Assembly: GCF_037975245.1 (NCBI RefSeq)
Contig: NC_092568.1
Location: 24,225,501-24,289,500, forward strand
DNA length: 64,000 nt
Direction of reading: 5' to 3'
DNA from: Apostichopus japonicus
Lineage: Eukaryota > Echinodermata > Holothuroidea > Aspidochirotida > Stichopodidae
Below, piece by piece: positions 23,208 to 64,000 of the stretch (within the stretch, counting starts at the first letter, position 1; the number at the start of each line of letters is the position of its first letter). Under the pieces are notes generated by a model. The model was not told the DNA's origin, searched no databases, and saw only the letters and a list, made by a program, of their open reading frames with translations. The position numbers and the translations under genes are program-made.

Positions 23208-23784
23208 AGGCAATGAATCTACTGTTGTAATTGCAACATTGTCTGCAGTCTCATCAGTAACTTATTTTTGGAGGATATGGTGTCAAAAGTAAGTGTTCTC
23301 TCTAACAACTGACCGTTGGTGCCGTCATCACTTGGAACTACTTCTGTATGTCAGTACAAAAAGTACTACCTTGTCTCCGGTGTCTAACAATTGAAAACAC
23401 CTGAAGACACTGAACATTTAAAACCAACCTGGCCAGTCCCCAGCATTTCCTAGGTTGGAACTCCAACACATTTGATCATAAGTCCAATATCATTTATGGA
23501 AGAAGAGGGTGCTCAGGGTGGGGAGGGGGGGGGTGTAGGATAATGAATCTTGAAACTCTTTGGACTTTTGTTTTTATATTTAGACAGAATTATGTGTCTG
23601 TCTGTTACTAATGTATGATTAAAATTCGCCTTCAAAATGAAAGGGAAAAAAAGTTGCTACAATTTGTCCATTCTTGTTTATGTCTTTCTTCTTATTGTCA
23701 GTCTCTCACATTATTCTTTCCATTTGTTTGAGGGTTTTTGCTTTTTTGCTGGGATTTTTTATTCCTTGCTTGAGACAAAGGGTG

Positions 23785-24085
23785 GTGGTGTGTGTGACGC
23801 CTTTGCTTGTAAACACAATAACTCAAAACCGTAAAGTGGATGGGCTTTATATTTGGTATGTGGATGCACATTGATGCACATTAGTTGAGGTGAACATCTG
23901 GAAACCTTGTAAACACAATGAAACTCCATATGAAATACTAAGATGCACCTTATTCAATAGAACCCTGTTGTTTTCTGTGGAGGTCAATAGAGGTCAAAGC
24001 CTGAAAACCTTGTAAACAACTTCCAAACCATGAGGTGGATGAACTTCATATTTAGTATGTGGATGCACCATATTGAGTAGAAGAA
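23785..24085 (+). repeat. Dispersed repeat with about 3 internal units
   Basis: CTTGTAAACA recurs near 23807, 23907 and 24010, each time followed by a TATTTxGTATGTGGATGCAC-like run or a degraded form of it. The segment lies between the convergent 3' ends of PSMD8 and PSMC6 and is related to 21021-21300. Confidence 0.65.
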
Positions 24086-25128
24086 AGTTATAAGGCAAGG
24101 AATTACTAAGCCTGCTGGTTTTCTGGTTTTACTTTCTCCGATGGGACAGGAGTGAAACATGCAAATGTCTGTATGTTTGTAGTAATTCTGTCAGACATTT
24201 CTTGTGTAAATATTATGATATATATTGTAATTTTGTATGGAAGAACTACTATCCACTTAATTAACATCTGTTTTGCTTGAAAAACACCAGACATTATGAC
24301 ATTTGAAAACTTACAGAGGACAAAAACAGAGTGATGCAGTTTTTCTCTCAACTTTATTTGGTGAGTTGATAATAGAGCATAGAGAACAGCAGGTAGTAGA
24401 GATCTACTGCCACAAATTTAATTGTAAGTCTAAATTAGGCAATATGATTAATTGATGGGGGAACTGACTTGACCACCTTTTGTGCTGCAGATTACCTTTC
24501 CCAACTAGAGTGCACCCTTACTGAGATCCAATTAACATCTTTGTGTACCACATCCACTAGTAAATTTGGAACTAAACACCATCCTGAAGTTATATCAAGG
24601 CAGTCTATTCTCAACATATATACTCTTAGGGGACTTCAAAATGTTCCCCAGTTGTGTATGTATAAACCACATCCTCTCGCAACATTTCACACAACTTATG
24701 TATATTACTTTCCTCAACATCCAACTCTAGTGTGTTTGCCCCTACATTAAAATATTCAAAGATATGACCCATTCTGATCATTTTGACAAATTTTCAAGTT
24801 TACTGGAAAAAAATCAAGTTTTCAATACCTGCATTTAGGAGCAGCTTTACAAACAGTATCTTTAGTTAAGAGTTGTAACAGCATCCCATACATATTAAAG
24901 TTCTTTAAATTAGTAAGTATACACTGAATGTGTCTACACAGATGTGACAAATATAGCTTTTTGAAGTCAGCTTCTCATGGCTTGCTTAAAGTAGACCGAC
25001 AAGTTGACCGACAAAAGAAGTCCTTTATATCAATGAGTACTGACCCTCCCATTAAGGTAAGAAACTGACATACCTCTCTCTCACCTCTTACATACCTTGA
25101 AAATGTTGAGAAACCATCTTGACTCAAT

Positions 25129-25134
25129 TTTATT
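25129..25134 (-). promoter_or_regulatory. PSMC6: Candidate poly(A) signal for PSMC6
   Basis: An AATAAA on the minus strand lies about 385 bases after the PSMC6 stop. Other hexamers exist further on, so the true site is uncertain. Confidence 0.35.
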
Positions 25135-25518
25135 TCCAAGTTCTATTAAGGTAAAGCATTGCAATCAACCAACCTGTAAGTTCCACAATGACATTGCAGT
25201 GCTCACACCATCCTGCATTCCACTTGTTTCCTGGGTCAACCTATCCACACCCAAATAGTTGATGGAATCTTGTTAAAACACCACTCGGGAAACTCCTGAT
25301 AGTTCATTATGTCAGGATCCTTAGCTGACTTACAGAATGAAGAAATGATTATACTTAATCACAAATAACAAACTCCAAAATTTTGACTAGTAAAAACTGC
25401 TTTGAGGTATGAGACAACAATCGGTTACTGGACCTCTCTCGGAGGTTAATAACCACACACTCTACACAATAATGTATTGTTAAACAGGGACAAGAGTTTT
25501 ACAGCTACAGGTGGTAGA

Positions 25519-33229
<7,711 letters not shown>

Positions 33230-36200
33230 AATCACTGGTGTGTGAGTTACTACGAATAACTTAAGTTATGTACTACTAAACACTGTCGGCTGCGGGAGGA
33301 AAAACTTTGGAAAGCTCGCCTAACGACTTGTTTGCCGTGTGTTATCGTTTATGATGAATATTCCATGCCCATTGCAAGTTGGCGCTAGCCTAACCAAATT
33401 GTAGAACACAATCACATGCCTTACAAAATAGTTAGGCTTGAAATGCAATTTTGTGAACTCATCACTGGCGCTTACGTATGGAACGCCAAGAGGACATTAG
33501 CTTCATCAGAACTCATTCGTGATCATCATCGGGTACAGAATCGTCATTAAAAAAATTGAAGTACCGATACTCCTTGCAAACAGATCCAAAGTACAGACGA
33601 ATATTTGACAATATTACAGAAGTAGCATTATGCTTACAGATGTTGAATCAAATATGTAAATACTTGCCAAAATGTCGACATCCACGTATATGTAATGTCA
33701 TCCCGGTCATATGAATTGTCAAAATTTTCACTATATTCGTTGCTAGTTAATATGCTATTGGTAAGACTAAACAATTTGTTGTAGGAATAAAACTTGCGTC
33801 ATAATGTAGCAAAGTCAAAAGATAAATTAACTTCACCATTGATTACAAATAAATTTACAAGATATCCATAATTTGTCATATATATAAATTAATAATTTAT
33901 GACAAATCAAATTTGGCAAATTAAAGAAACAGCTGTGTATGTGCTTTGAAAAGTGCTCGGTACTTGAGGAGTGCTTTCAAACATGTGTTTTAAGCCCTTT
34001 CCGTTTTCACTCTCAGTTATACAGTATATAAGTAATATGCCAAGTTCTCTAAAGTACCTTCCCTGCCATTTTCTGGAAAGTATTGAATGATACGAGGGTT
34101 TGATAGGGTAAATGATATATGGAGTGCAACATACCATTGTTTTTGACTGGCGCCCCCAGCTTAGCGTGACAATATGAGGGATCGCTACCAACTATGGGCT
34201 GGGTAACCAGTTGGTTGAGCACAGAGCTTATAACCCAGGTCAATGGTTGTTGTAATCCAGCATTACAAACTGACAAGAATATATAGATATGGATATTATA
34301 ATGACATATGAAACATGGAAATGCTATAAAAATGGTGAATATTTTGTCCAAGTTTAGCAGATTTTATGTGACTTGATAGGTAGTGGACTAGTTGCACAGT
34401 CACATTATTACAGGGCAGCCATGCATTAGGATCAAGGAATAATTCTTCTTTCCTTTTGCGGTAATGCTTGGGAATTAAACCTTTGCATGGAGGGCATTGT
34501 TTCATAACCAGTACTTCCAGCTACTTTAAAACCATGACAACTTGTTATAGCATATTGATAGAAAGGAAGGTTGAGAATAATGGTTGCATGATAATGGGTT
34601 GCAAAGAGGGATCGAGGAGTTCTTGCAAAAGATGAATTACGAAAGGGTGGTGGATAAAACCTACAGTGGCAGCCAAGGGCATTTTACGTTTCTTTTAAAG
34701 CTTCAGGACCTTATGTTACATTAAACTTTCAAATCAGACACAAACAAGACATCAGAAAAATGATTTTTAGAAACAAGAATCTTTTATTCTTAAACAGAAA
34801 CAAGGTTCACAAGATCAACACTTTACAATTAAATCCTTCAAATTGACCTTTTGCAATGCTGCATGCAGTGCAGCTCCCTATTGCGGTCATGGTGAATCTT
34901 CCTCAGCAGTATACCTCAGACAAACCACACACTTTGTAAGTAAATGTTTCTCCACAGAAATGACTCCAAAATATGCTAGAAATAGAGAAAATGGTGACAA
35001 GACTAAAACTTTGTCATAATCGACGGCAATAGCTCAGTGAGGAGGTTACACCTTACGTACCTCAAACGGTCTCGTGACCATGGAAATCATTTATCGTTAT
35101 GGAAAATTAAACAACTTAGCCTGTCGAACATCCTGGGTCATGAGAAATTTCCCAATTAAGCCCCAATAATTTTGACAAGCCCTTTTTCTGAGTCTGGTCC
35201 ACAAAATGCCAACAAAAAGTGTATAATTATGTATTCCTTAACATTTTTTTGAGCAATCTGAATTTGTTTTAACATCAAATAGAGTTGCACATCTATGTTC
35301 ACATAGTGTGTGGTATGCACATGGCACAATTTTAATACATTGACTGTCCCATAGTGGAGGATTCATGATGATATATCACTCGTAGAAGGTAGTCAACAGT
35401 GAGATCCACAGTGACTCTATCACTTGAAGAAAGGTCAGAAACATCCAAGATCGTCACAATAAATATGTACAAAGTAAAACATTTATGACATAACACTATC
35501 TACAGGTGAGAATATCACTTGTATGACGTCACGACACATTGAGAAAATGCACAACCATGTAAAGCATCATAAAACTATGTAATGTAATAACAAGATTATG
35601 TCAGGTTATATCGTACTAGATGTTACTATTGTCACCAAATTTATGAAGAGATATTAATTATTACAATCCAGAAACAATTTCCATCGGAGAGAGAGAAAGA
35701 AAAATTCTTTCTTTGCTTGACATATCCCCAGCCCCACTCCTCCCCCTGCTTTTTGTTTGTTTTTAACTCAATCCAAACTTGTTCACTTTGTAAATCCAGA
35801 AAGATTATAAAGTAAAACCCACTGTTCCTTAGTCTAAGTGTATACAGAGGTAGCTATTTGAAAAACTCGCTCATAATTATAAATGAAAATGCACCATCGA
35901 CACCTTTTGAGCAAATGTGAAGAAATGTTTAATGGCGATCAGTATAACGATCTGTTTTTGTTGTTTTATTGTGTTTTTTTTTTAATCTTTGTATGAATTT
36001 TTTTCAAACCTTTTTCTTAGAAGTGGGATTATTGCAGGAAAATAAAATTCGCTGTTTAGGATAAATGTTCCAATCCATATTTGTAAACCACGGTGATATA
36101 AAACATTAAACAGATACAATGATAACAAAACTTAAGTTGTTTCTTATATAGATGCTTAACCTGAAGGGACAAAAAAGATAGAGGTTCTTATTATTTAGTT

Positions 36201-39200
36201 CAGCAGATAAAAACAAAATTAAAAAAAATACTATTTAAAGCAAGGATAATCAAGATGGAACATGTTTTGTAATTATTATGTAAAATGTCACACAGTACAT
36301 TAACTGTAACATTAACAACACTTGCCTCTGAAGGTAACTTGATGAATGTTTGAGGTAAACAGTGTTAACAAATTTGCAACCAACTGATCCTAATCCGGTA
36401 CGACTGAAGAGTCATATACAGGACGCAACCACCTTTTTGTACGGAGGGAGAGGGGCAAGCGGCCTCAGATGTTAACTAGTCCAGGGGAGGGGTCTATGGG
36501 GAGGGGTGCCTCCTCTTTGTTGAGAAATTTTGTAAAAGTGGAGGGTGCTTACATGTAACCTGATGCTATACTTTGTAATTTTGGAAACATATTTGATGGA
36601 TTTTCAACTGTTTAGGTTGAACTGCATATACATGTTCTACATTTATGTACTGTACACTAACATTGTTTGTACTATTCTGTCTGCTACTGGGGGAGGGAGT
36701 TGAGGTTGCCCCCCCCCAATGCTTTCCTGGGTGAATTGAAGCCCACCAGATGTGTAGAGAGTTGTGCCCCTGGTTATATGTAACTAGCACTTTTGTATAA
36801 GTCAGGTGTTTTCTAGGCAACTTCACCAGTCATTTCTTCTACCTATCAATGTTTGGCATTGTTAGCAACTTATTGCTCCTTTTCAAAATTTATTGTTAGA
36901 CTATATCTGTGATAATTTTTCTACTCAGCATTGAACACAACTATTGGAATTATTAAGATTGAAGTACAATTAAAGATAAAGTCACTGTGTTGTTTACTTT
37001 AAAACATGATTGTTTCTTACAATGTTGTGCAAATATAACATAAAGAAGTTACTATTTATACACAGTAAAACCATTTCTGATATTTGAAAACATTATGTTA
37101 TGTTTTTTAATACAATCAGTGTTAAACATATAGCATAGTTTGCTACTGCCCATCATTGGCTTCTTAATCTGTGATGCACACATGAATGCAGGCGAGGAGG
37201 GGAGGGGGGAGGGGTGGTGAATGGTGATACAAGAAGGTGGCTTCAATGATCCCAGGGCCACATCCCCCCTCCTCTTTAAAATCCTGGATCTGTCCATGTA
37301 ATCTTTTACCTTTAACAACGGGACCAAGTCATGATCAATTCCATTAATCTCAACTTAAGACATCAAGTAATCTTTTTGCGTTCAAGAAAAAAGGCATCAT
37401 GCTACTTTTCAATTGAAGGGTAATGCTCATTCATTGTTCAACTTAAGTCATTTGGTATTTGGAATTTTGGCTTCACTTTTCATGAAAACTGAAGGAACTC
37501 CAATCTCTCCTGCACTCTCCCATCTCCCCTGCCCCCCCCCCCTTGCTCACTCTAACCCTCACATCATTGTTCAGGAGCACCTTTTGAATGAATATATTTG
37601 TAGTTGGTATTTAAAATGATTCTTGTGGATACAAAACCTTGTCACTATTCCTGATAACATTCTTTACATGAGTCTAATATTGTCATGTTTGTAAATTTAT
37701 GAAGTTAATTCCTTTAAGATTTTTATCATCTTAATTTATCTTGTACAAGACACTCATCAAGAATGCAAAATGAGCAATGAACTGTTTCACTAGTGACAAC
37801 CAAATTGCGTAGTCTACAGCAAGGTTTTACGACTGTTGGCATTTTATTTTGTGAACTTCCTAAGATGATCAACTACCTTACATTAGTTGTGAATAATTTT
37901 GGGAGGACAAACATTCTTACCCATAGGAGAAGTGTGTTTTGTGCATTTTCCCCAAAAAATGATCAAATAAAAATGGACCCTTGATGAACTTTAACCTTAC
38001 ATTATTAAACACCTTAATTGTCCCACAACCCAATGAAAAGCTGTTTTATGCATCTTTTATGAAAAAAAGATTCCATATTTGTAGGAGAGCATTTCCTTCA
38101 GAATTATTTTTCAACTTTACATCAAAGTTTCTTTGCAACAACCCACAGCATCTTGTATAAGAAGCAGTAGTTTGTAAACCGAGGACAGTTACGTAAAAAA
38201 CATAGATGGATGGAGGCTTGTCGAATGCATAAGCTTAACCAACTCTGACGGTGTGAACTTACAAAACATTGCATCAATGTTTGACTTTTGTACATGTCAA
38301 GCATCTGTTAGAACCCAAACATTTTCATGAATGATTTGAAAACAAATTTGGCATGCTTGAATCTAGTCAAAAGACTACCAGATGGAAGTCGGTAAGAACA
38401 ATTACTGTTTGTAATAAGAAAGAAGTCAGTGAGTGTAACATTAAAGAAATACTTTATAAAACAAAACAACAAAAATTGGAAACAAAAATCTATAAGCTTT
38501 CATTGATATAAACGTGGAGAACTGGAGAATAAAAGTTAATAAAAAAATACTGGTCTACCATGAGAAAGGAAACATTACAGGCTAAAATCGAAGATGCCAA
38601 TTGATTAACGTAAAATAGGCCTTGAAAACAATGATTTGAGAGACAAATCTGAGACTTAACTCAGATTGGCAGTATCTAACAAGCTTCCATCTATGAAACT
38701 ATTAATTTCATTCAAATACTGGAGTTTCAACTTTGTGCACTTCTGACAATTTCTAAAAATGAACTAATTTTGGTTAACACATGATTTTGCCTGCCACAAA
38801 ATTTTTTTTTAAAAATTAACAAGTTTTCTACTTGGTTTTGTACAGGATTTTTATTTATTTATATTTATTTTTTGTATGACCGGCAGGTTAAAGTTTCCTT
38901 TGGATGAAACCACATTCTAGGTGAAATGTAATTATCAAACATCTCCACCGTCTAGGATCCTCTATCCATCTCCATCTCCTGCTTGTGCCTATCGTTTCCT
39001 CTTTTTGTTTTCGTTTCTCCCGTTTCAAACATCTGATCTGCGAGCAGAGGCAATTGTCATTTTGCTCTCACAACTTCATACTTTATTGAGACCCTGGATC
39101 TCACCTGCTCTGAGTGTTAATTTCCTTAGAGTGCGTACCCCACAATTACTACGGCAACGAGTGAGTTATGATACATCATTCTCAATAGAGATTAGATAGA

Positions 39201-42200
39201 TACACATGTACACAACTTAGCTATTCCACTTGGGAAAGTTCTGTTTTGTCTGTACAAAGGGTAGGAATAACAACAATAGGCTACCATGAAAGATAAAACT
39301 TTACACACACAAAAAAAAGAAAGAAAAAAGAAAGAATAATAATATTAAAGAAGAAGAAGAAGAAGAAAGAATAAAGCCAAAATATTACAACACTTATCAA
39401 CAAAAAAATATCCAAAATCTACATTCTTTTGTCTCAATTATATAAAAAAGATTAAAGCCCAAAAAATAAAATAAAATGAAGTAGAAGATTAAGGAAAGAG
39501 AAAAATACATTATCGTGCAAAAAGCAACTAAAAATTCAATCAAAACTTAAAAGAGATTGAGTAAGAGAGAGCGAGAGAGTGAGAGGAAAAAATAAAAGGA
39601 ATGACACCAAACGAAGATAGATAGTACATGCTTTTGACATAAATTTGAGTTATTTTGTTGGTATTACAAAAAATCCCATTGCACAAGTGATCTGTCAGCT
39701 TTTATAACAGAGAGTACTACCAAGTCCATTGCATCTACCCCTAACTCTCGAGGATGTATGGTCTGAAGAAACTGTAATAGGATTGCACGATTACGTCCAG
39801 TTTGTGAGTACTAAACAGGGAACCCACCACGTGATAAAATGGCAGTTTTCAATGAGAAAAGAGAGGTACATTATTGACCATCTCAAGACCAGGCCTGCAA
39901 ATAATCACAGAATTGTGTTTTATCATTCCGACTAATCTTCCTCAAGATTCTCAGTTTTCACTCTTTCTGTCGATTAGACATAATCTGTAAATTCTACCCT
40001 TACGCCATGCGTTGGACCACGTGAAAACTGGTGATCGAAATAACAACTTCAATTCACACTTGCCTGTGATCAGATCCACATTTCCAAGTATCAAAGAGTA
40101 TTTCTTATTCAGAATCTGCATCTTTTTTCATCAAGTTTGCCAGATTTCCATAAATAGCGATATAATCTGAAGGTGTAGCACTCTCACATTTGATTTGGTT
40201 TCCTGTGTCAAGCTTATCAAGTTGGTTACTCATGTACATACAGAAGGACACCCATGCACCCCCTCCTTCCCCCCTACCACAATCGTCCTCTCCCAATACC
40301 ACCCTCTTAAACTCCTCTACAACATTTTGGTAGCTCAAAACAATGACCATGAGTTCAACAGTTGACCTTTGCTTCATATTCTGAAAAATCCTGATCAATG
40401 CTGTTGGTAACCCTAATGTGCGGCAATGCTATACCTTTTTTCCTCTGCACCATTGTTTGATTATGAGTTTGGATACAATGCTGCATTATCCTATGATGTA
40501 TATAAATACCTGAAAATTACTCCAAAGTAGCATTTTTGTGTATGTCCTACCACCCCTCCCCTCCCCCTCCCCCTCCCATTTATGTTTATAAATATTTGAC
40601 CTCTCTTCTGAAAAAGTCAAATACTTAATTTAAGTTCATTATTCATTATGGTCAGCATCTCCCATCCAATACTTTATAACAATTCATGAATATGGTAAAC
40701 TATGATTAAAAATGTGATGCATATTCAAAAGTTAATTACTAAGCTGAAGATGTATTATGCAGACAAGAGAAGCTTTCCGAGCATACTGTAGTCGCTGATC
40801 TATTCTTTCTATGACAGCCTACATCTTAATAGCCCCAAATTTCATCAAATTTAAAAAGGAAAAATAGTTGCTACTCATGTCACAATTTTAGTTTTCACAT
40901 TGAAAACCTACATTTCTCTTTCAATGCACAACACTATCAGACGCAATTACTTGTTACCATAGTTACTACATTTTTTTCTTTTTTATAGAGAAGCATGGAT
41001 TGACCCTTGACCTCAACAAGGGTTCTGCAATATTTCTTACATCTTAAATGTCAGCAATACACTGAATAAGGGCTAAGCATTGACTGGCAACAAATGGTTA
41101 TGAAAGTAAAGAGAAAGGGTTCAGGTTTTGTTTTATGCAAAAAAAAAGGGGGGAAAAAGCAGCTCTTGGATTAATTTGGCAAGTGACTTGGCACTAAGTG
41201 AACAAAGACTAGAAATGGCAAGGACCATGTAATGAGATGGTAATGAGATGCACATACAGCCTCAATATCAAATATCTACACCACGCCAAAGGAATAAAAG
41301 AAACAGCTGAATATGATGTGCCCAAAACACAAAAAGAAGGAAAAACAACAGAACAAAAAGTACGTCTGGCTTAAATACAAATATAAGGAAACAAAGAGAA
41401 ATGATAATAAATATTAAAGTTAACTCTGTGCCAGCTATGATAAGAAAAAACTGACAAGGAAAAAGTCTGACAATGTACAAATATGTTTAATTTCTTTCTT
41501 TCAGTTTGATGTTACCAAACCAGTCAGAGTGTGTGAAGCATTTGAGTGTGTTTATCGATTGATTGTTTATTCACTGATTTCAATCAAAAGAAGCGTTCAA
41601 ACTAACACTAATCAAGCTCATTCAACACATCTCGATACACCTTGACAACTCCTGAAGGGATCTGAATTCCAGCAGACGTTGGCTAACTTCACGTATCATT
41701 TTTTAGCTCCGTACAGAACATATTCTCGTCTTTATTTTTCTATTTTTAAATTCAGTTGCAGTTTTTCCTCTTTTTTTGTTAATTTAAATAACAGAAGCAC
41801 CACTACTGTGAGTGAATATTAAAAATGAATGAGTTTTTTCCTGATGATATTTCTTTTTGCTGATTCTAAAGATTTCCATCTCTCTTTGACTATAATACTT
41901 ACAATAGAAACCCACAAGATGACTTTTTCCATACTATAGTTTACATAATTATTTTTTTTCTCACAACTTTATAATATGAAAACTCTATGACAAAATATTA
42001 CATACTGTTACATCCATATCAAAATATTTTATTAATAATAATAATAATCATAATAAATCTAGGCTGTTAATAGCAAGAAGCATCAGCAAGCATACATCTA
42101 CACATCCGTTGATGGTTAATATTACATAAAAGCAATTTCTCAGTAGCTGACCACCAACATCTACCATCTCTAACAACCCATGCTTGCTGAAGAAAATCTC

Positions 42201-42981
42201 AACAAACCCCCCCCAAAAAAAAAGAAAAAAAAAAAAAAAGCTTTTCGATAACAAGTTGATATTTCTTTTCAAGGTTTCAAATTAGCAATAGAAGTAATTT
42301 ATATCAAACCTTTTACACAAGATACAACCCCGCTGTCATTCGTACCATCCATAAGACTACTCATCTACTCTCTATTTATAATATCGAGATACTCTCCAGT
42401 TTTTGCTCCATGTCCCCCCCCTCCCCCACTATCCTCTCCTGAGCATTGATCTTGCATATATTTCCCTGTTAAAAAATCCACATTTCACCCTTTCTCTCTC
42501 TACCCAAGTGCTATGGTCTAACACCTTTCACCAATTATTAATATTTTCATTTCAGAGAGTGACATTACTACAGCTTGGATAGCCGCTGCTTTTTTTGGTA
42601 GTGTGTCAATTTCAAATGGATGCCTCTTCTGCTGCCAAAGGTTTCTTAAAGAAGCAGTCAGAGAAAAAAAGAGGTGAATACAGTTTGCCATTTTGCAATT
42701 TCCTTATTCTTTTCTCTCTCTTGTGTTTATTAAAATCTTTTTTGGCAAAAAGAATGAGAAAAAGAAAAAAACATTGTCAGTACTCTCTGCTCACATCAAT
42801 TCAAGGATATTTATTTCATTTATTCATTTGTTTTATTTCGTCACCTATTTTACTTTTAATATTCAAACAGAAAATGACAAGGCTGTGTCTGATATTACAT
42901 TAAAATGATATAGATAATAAAACATGAGCTGCACACCCTTAAGCCTTCAGTTAATTTTAACTACCGATCCCATGATGCACT
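33230..42981. other. Gene-poor stretch between PSMC6 and PKC, about 9.8 kb
   Basis: The PSMC6 promoter should lie at the left end and the PKC 3' UTR at the right. I find no exon set with conserved protein features on either strand. The stretch holds simple sequence: A/G-rich tracts at 39310-39376 and 39550-39600, C-runs near 36710 and 37532, and G-rich tracts near 36440 and 37195. Part may be an unusually long PKC 3' UTR, which sequence alone cannot show. Confidence 0.5.
42810..42815 (-). promoter_or_regulatory. Candidate poly(A) signal for the PKC gene
   Basis: An AATAAA on the minus strand lies about 165 bases after the PKC stop. Other hexamers occur further down, so a longer 3' UTR cannot be excluded. 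Confidence 0.35.
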
Positions 42982-63400
<20,419 letters not shown>

Positions 63401-63411
<11 letters not shown>

Positions 63412-63947
63412 CTGAGAGAAGGACGGTGAAAGACTTTTGGTAAAATATGAAAGTTGGAGTCTTGACATTGACACAAGAATTACTTAACTGCTTTTATTTC
63501 AGAAGCAAAAAGGGAGAGAGGGAGTTTCTTGTAAATGACAAACATGTGGGTATTGAAATATGAAAGTTGATACAATATAAAATAATCATAAATTTAATAA
63601 TTACTTTTTAATTGAGCTCCACAACATTTAAACTACCAAATTGAAAGTTTGAAGATTTGCATGCATGAATATGTCCTGGTTGTTCTGAGAGAAGGACGGT
63701 GAAAGACTTTTGGTAAAATATGAAAGTTGGAGTCTTGACATTGACACAAGAATTACTTAACTGCTTTTATTTCAGAAGCAAAAAGGGAGAGAGGGAGTTT
63801 CTTGTAAATGACAAACATGTGTGTATTGAAATATGAAAGTTGATACAATATAAAATAATCATAAATTTAATAATTACTTTTTAATTGAGCTCCACAACAT
63901 TTAAACTACCAAATTGAAAGTTTGAAGATTTGCAATGCATGAATATG
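63401..63947. repeat. 273-bp nearly identical tandem duplication
   Basis: 63401-63673 and 63674-63947 are direct copies that differ by one substitution (GTGGG versus GTGTG) and one inserted A. Each copy carries the first 11 bases of the C1B exon with its CTCTCAG acceptor. Only the copy at 63401 continues into coding sequence. Confidence 0.95.
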
Positions 63948-64000
63948 TCACAATGGTGGACACAGATTAGGTCTAGAAAGTCATCCAGCACTGAACATCA

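Noticed and set aside
34296-34505. Minus-strand frame starting MKQCPPCKGL as a possible gene
   Set aside because: The Cys-x-x-Cys hint is isolated, with no matching exons nearby and nothing recognisable in the rest.

Overview
The window is animal nuclear DNA: AT-rich, with short exons joined by GT-AG introns, poly-G/poly-C runs, minisatellites and dispersed repeats. The gene complement (Hedgehog acyltransferase, two 19S proteasome subunits, a novel-type protein kinase C, and a probable COX8) is metazoan. Intron density, repeat style and protein similarity suggest a marine invertebrate, perhaps an echinoderm. That lineage call is inference and could be wrong.

Layout, left to right: a 705-bp non-autonomous DNA transposon with 8-bp target duplications (136-840); a 70-bp near-palindrome (978-1047); the last coding exon of a probable COX8 gene (+, 1648-1743) with a long 3' region and a 39-bp minisatellite; a complete HHAT gene (-, 5896-14746, 11 coding exons, 547 aa model); a 2.1-kb head-to-head spacer; a complete PSMD8/Rpn12 gene (+, 16859-22811, 7 exons, 264 aa); a complete PSMC6/Rpt4 gene (-, 25519-33229, 11 exons, 390 aa); a roughly 9.8-kb gene-poor stretch; and the 3' part of an nPKC epsilon-like gene (-, 42982-63411 and beyond, 10 exons seen, 503 residues from C1B to the stop). 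The PKC 5' exons (C2, pseudosubstrate, C1A) should lie beyond the right edge.

I joined exons by splice-site inspection and phase bookkeeping. PSMD8, PSMC6 and the PKC fragment each sum to an open frame with compatible phases at every junction. HHAT does too, but its 29-nt second exon is the weak point. PSMD8 and PSMC6 both encode 19S regulatory-particle subunits and lie tail to tail 2.7 kb apart. HHAT palmitoylates Hedgehog in the ER, and nPKC is a diacylglycerol-responsive kinase, so the genes do not form one pathway.

I found no clearly new multi-gene system. The most notable items are: the transposon with unusual GCGGAAA-rich ends; a 36-nt microexon carrying the catalytic Asp of HHAT; a 48-bp perfect spacer-less palindrome; a nearly identical 273-bp tandem duplication over the splice acceptor of the PKC C1B exon; a G-rich tract just inside a PKC intron; and a dispersed repeat with a nested-hairpin core.
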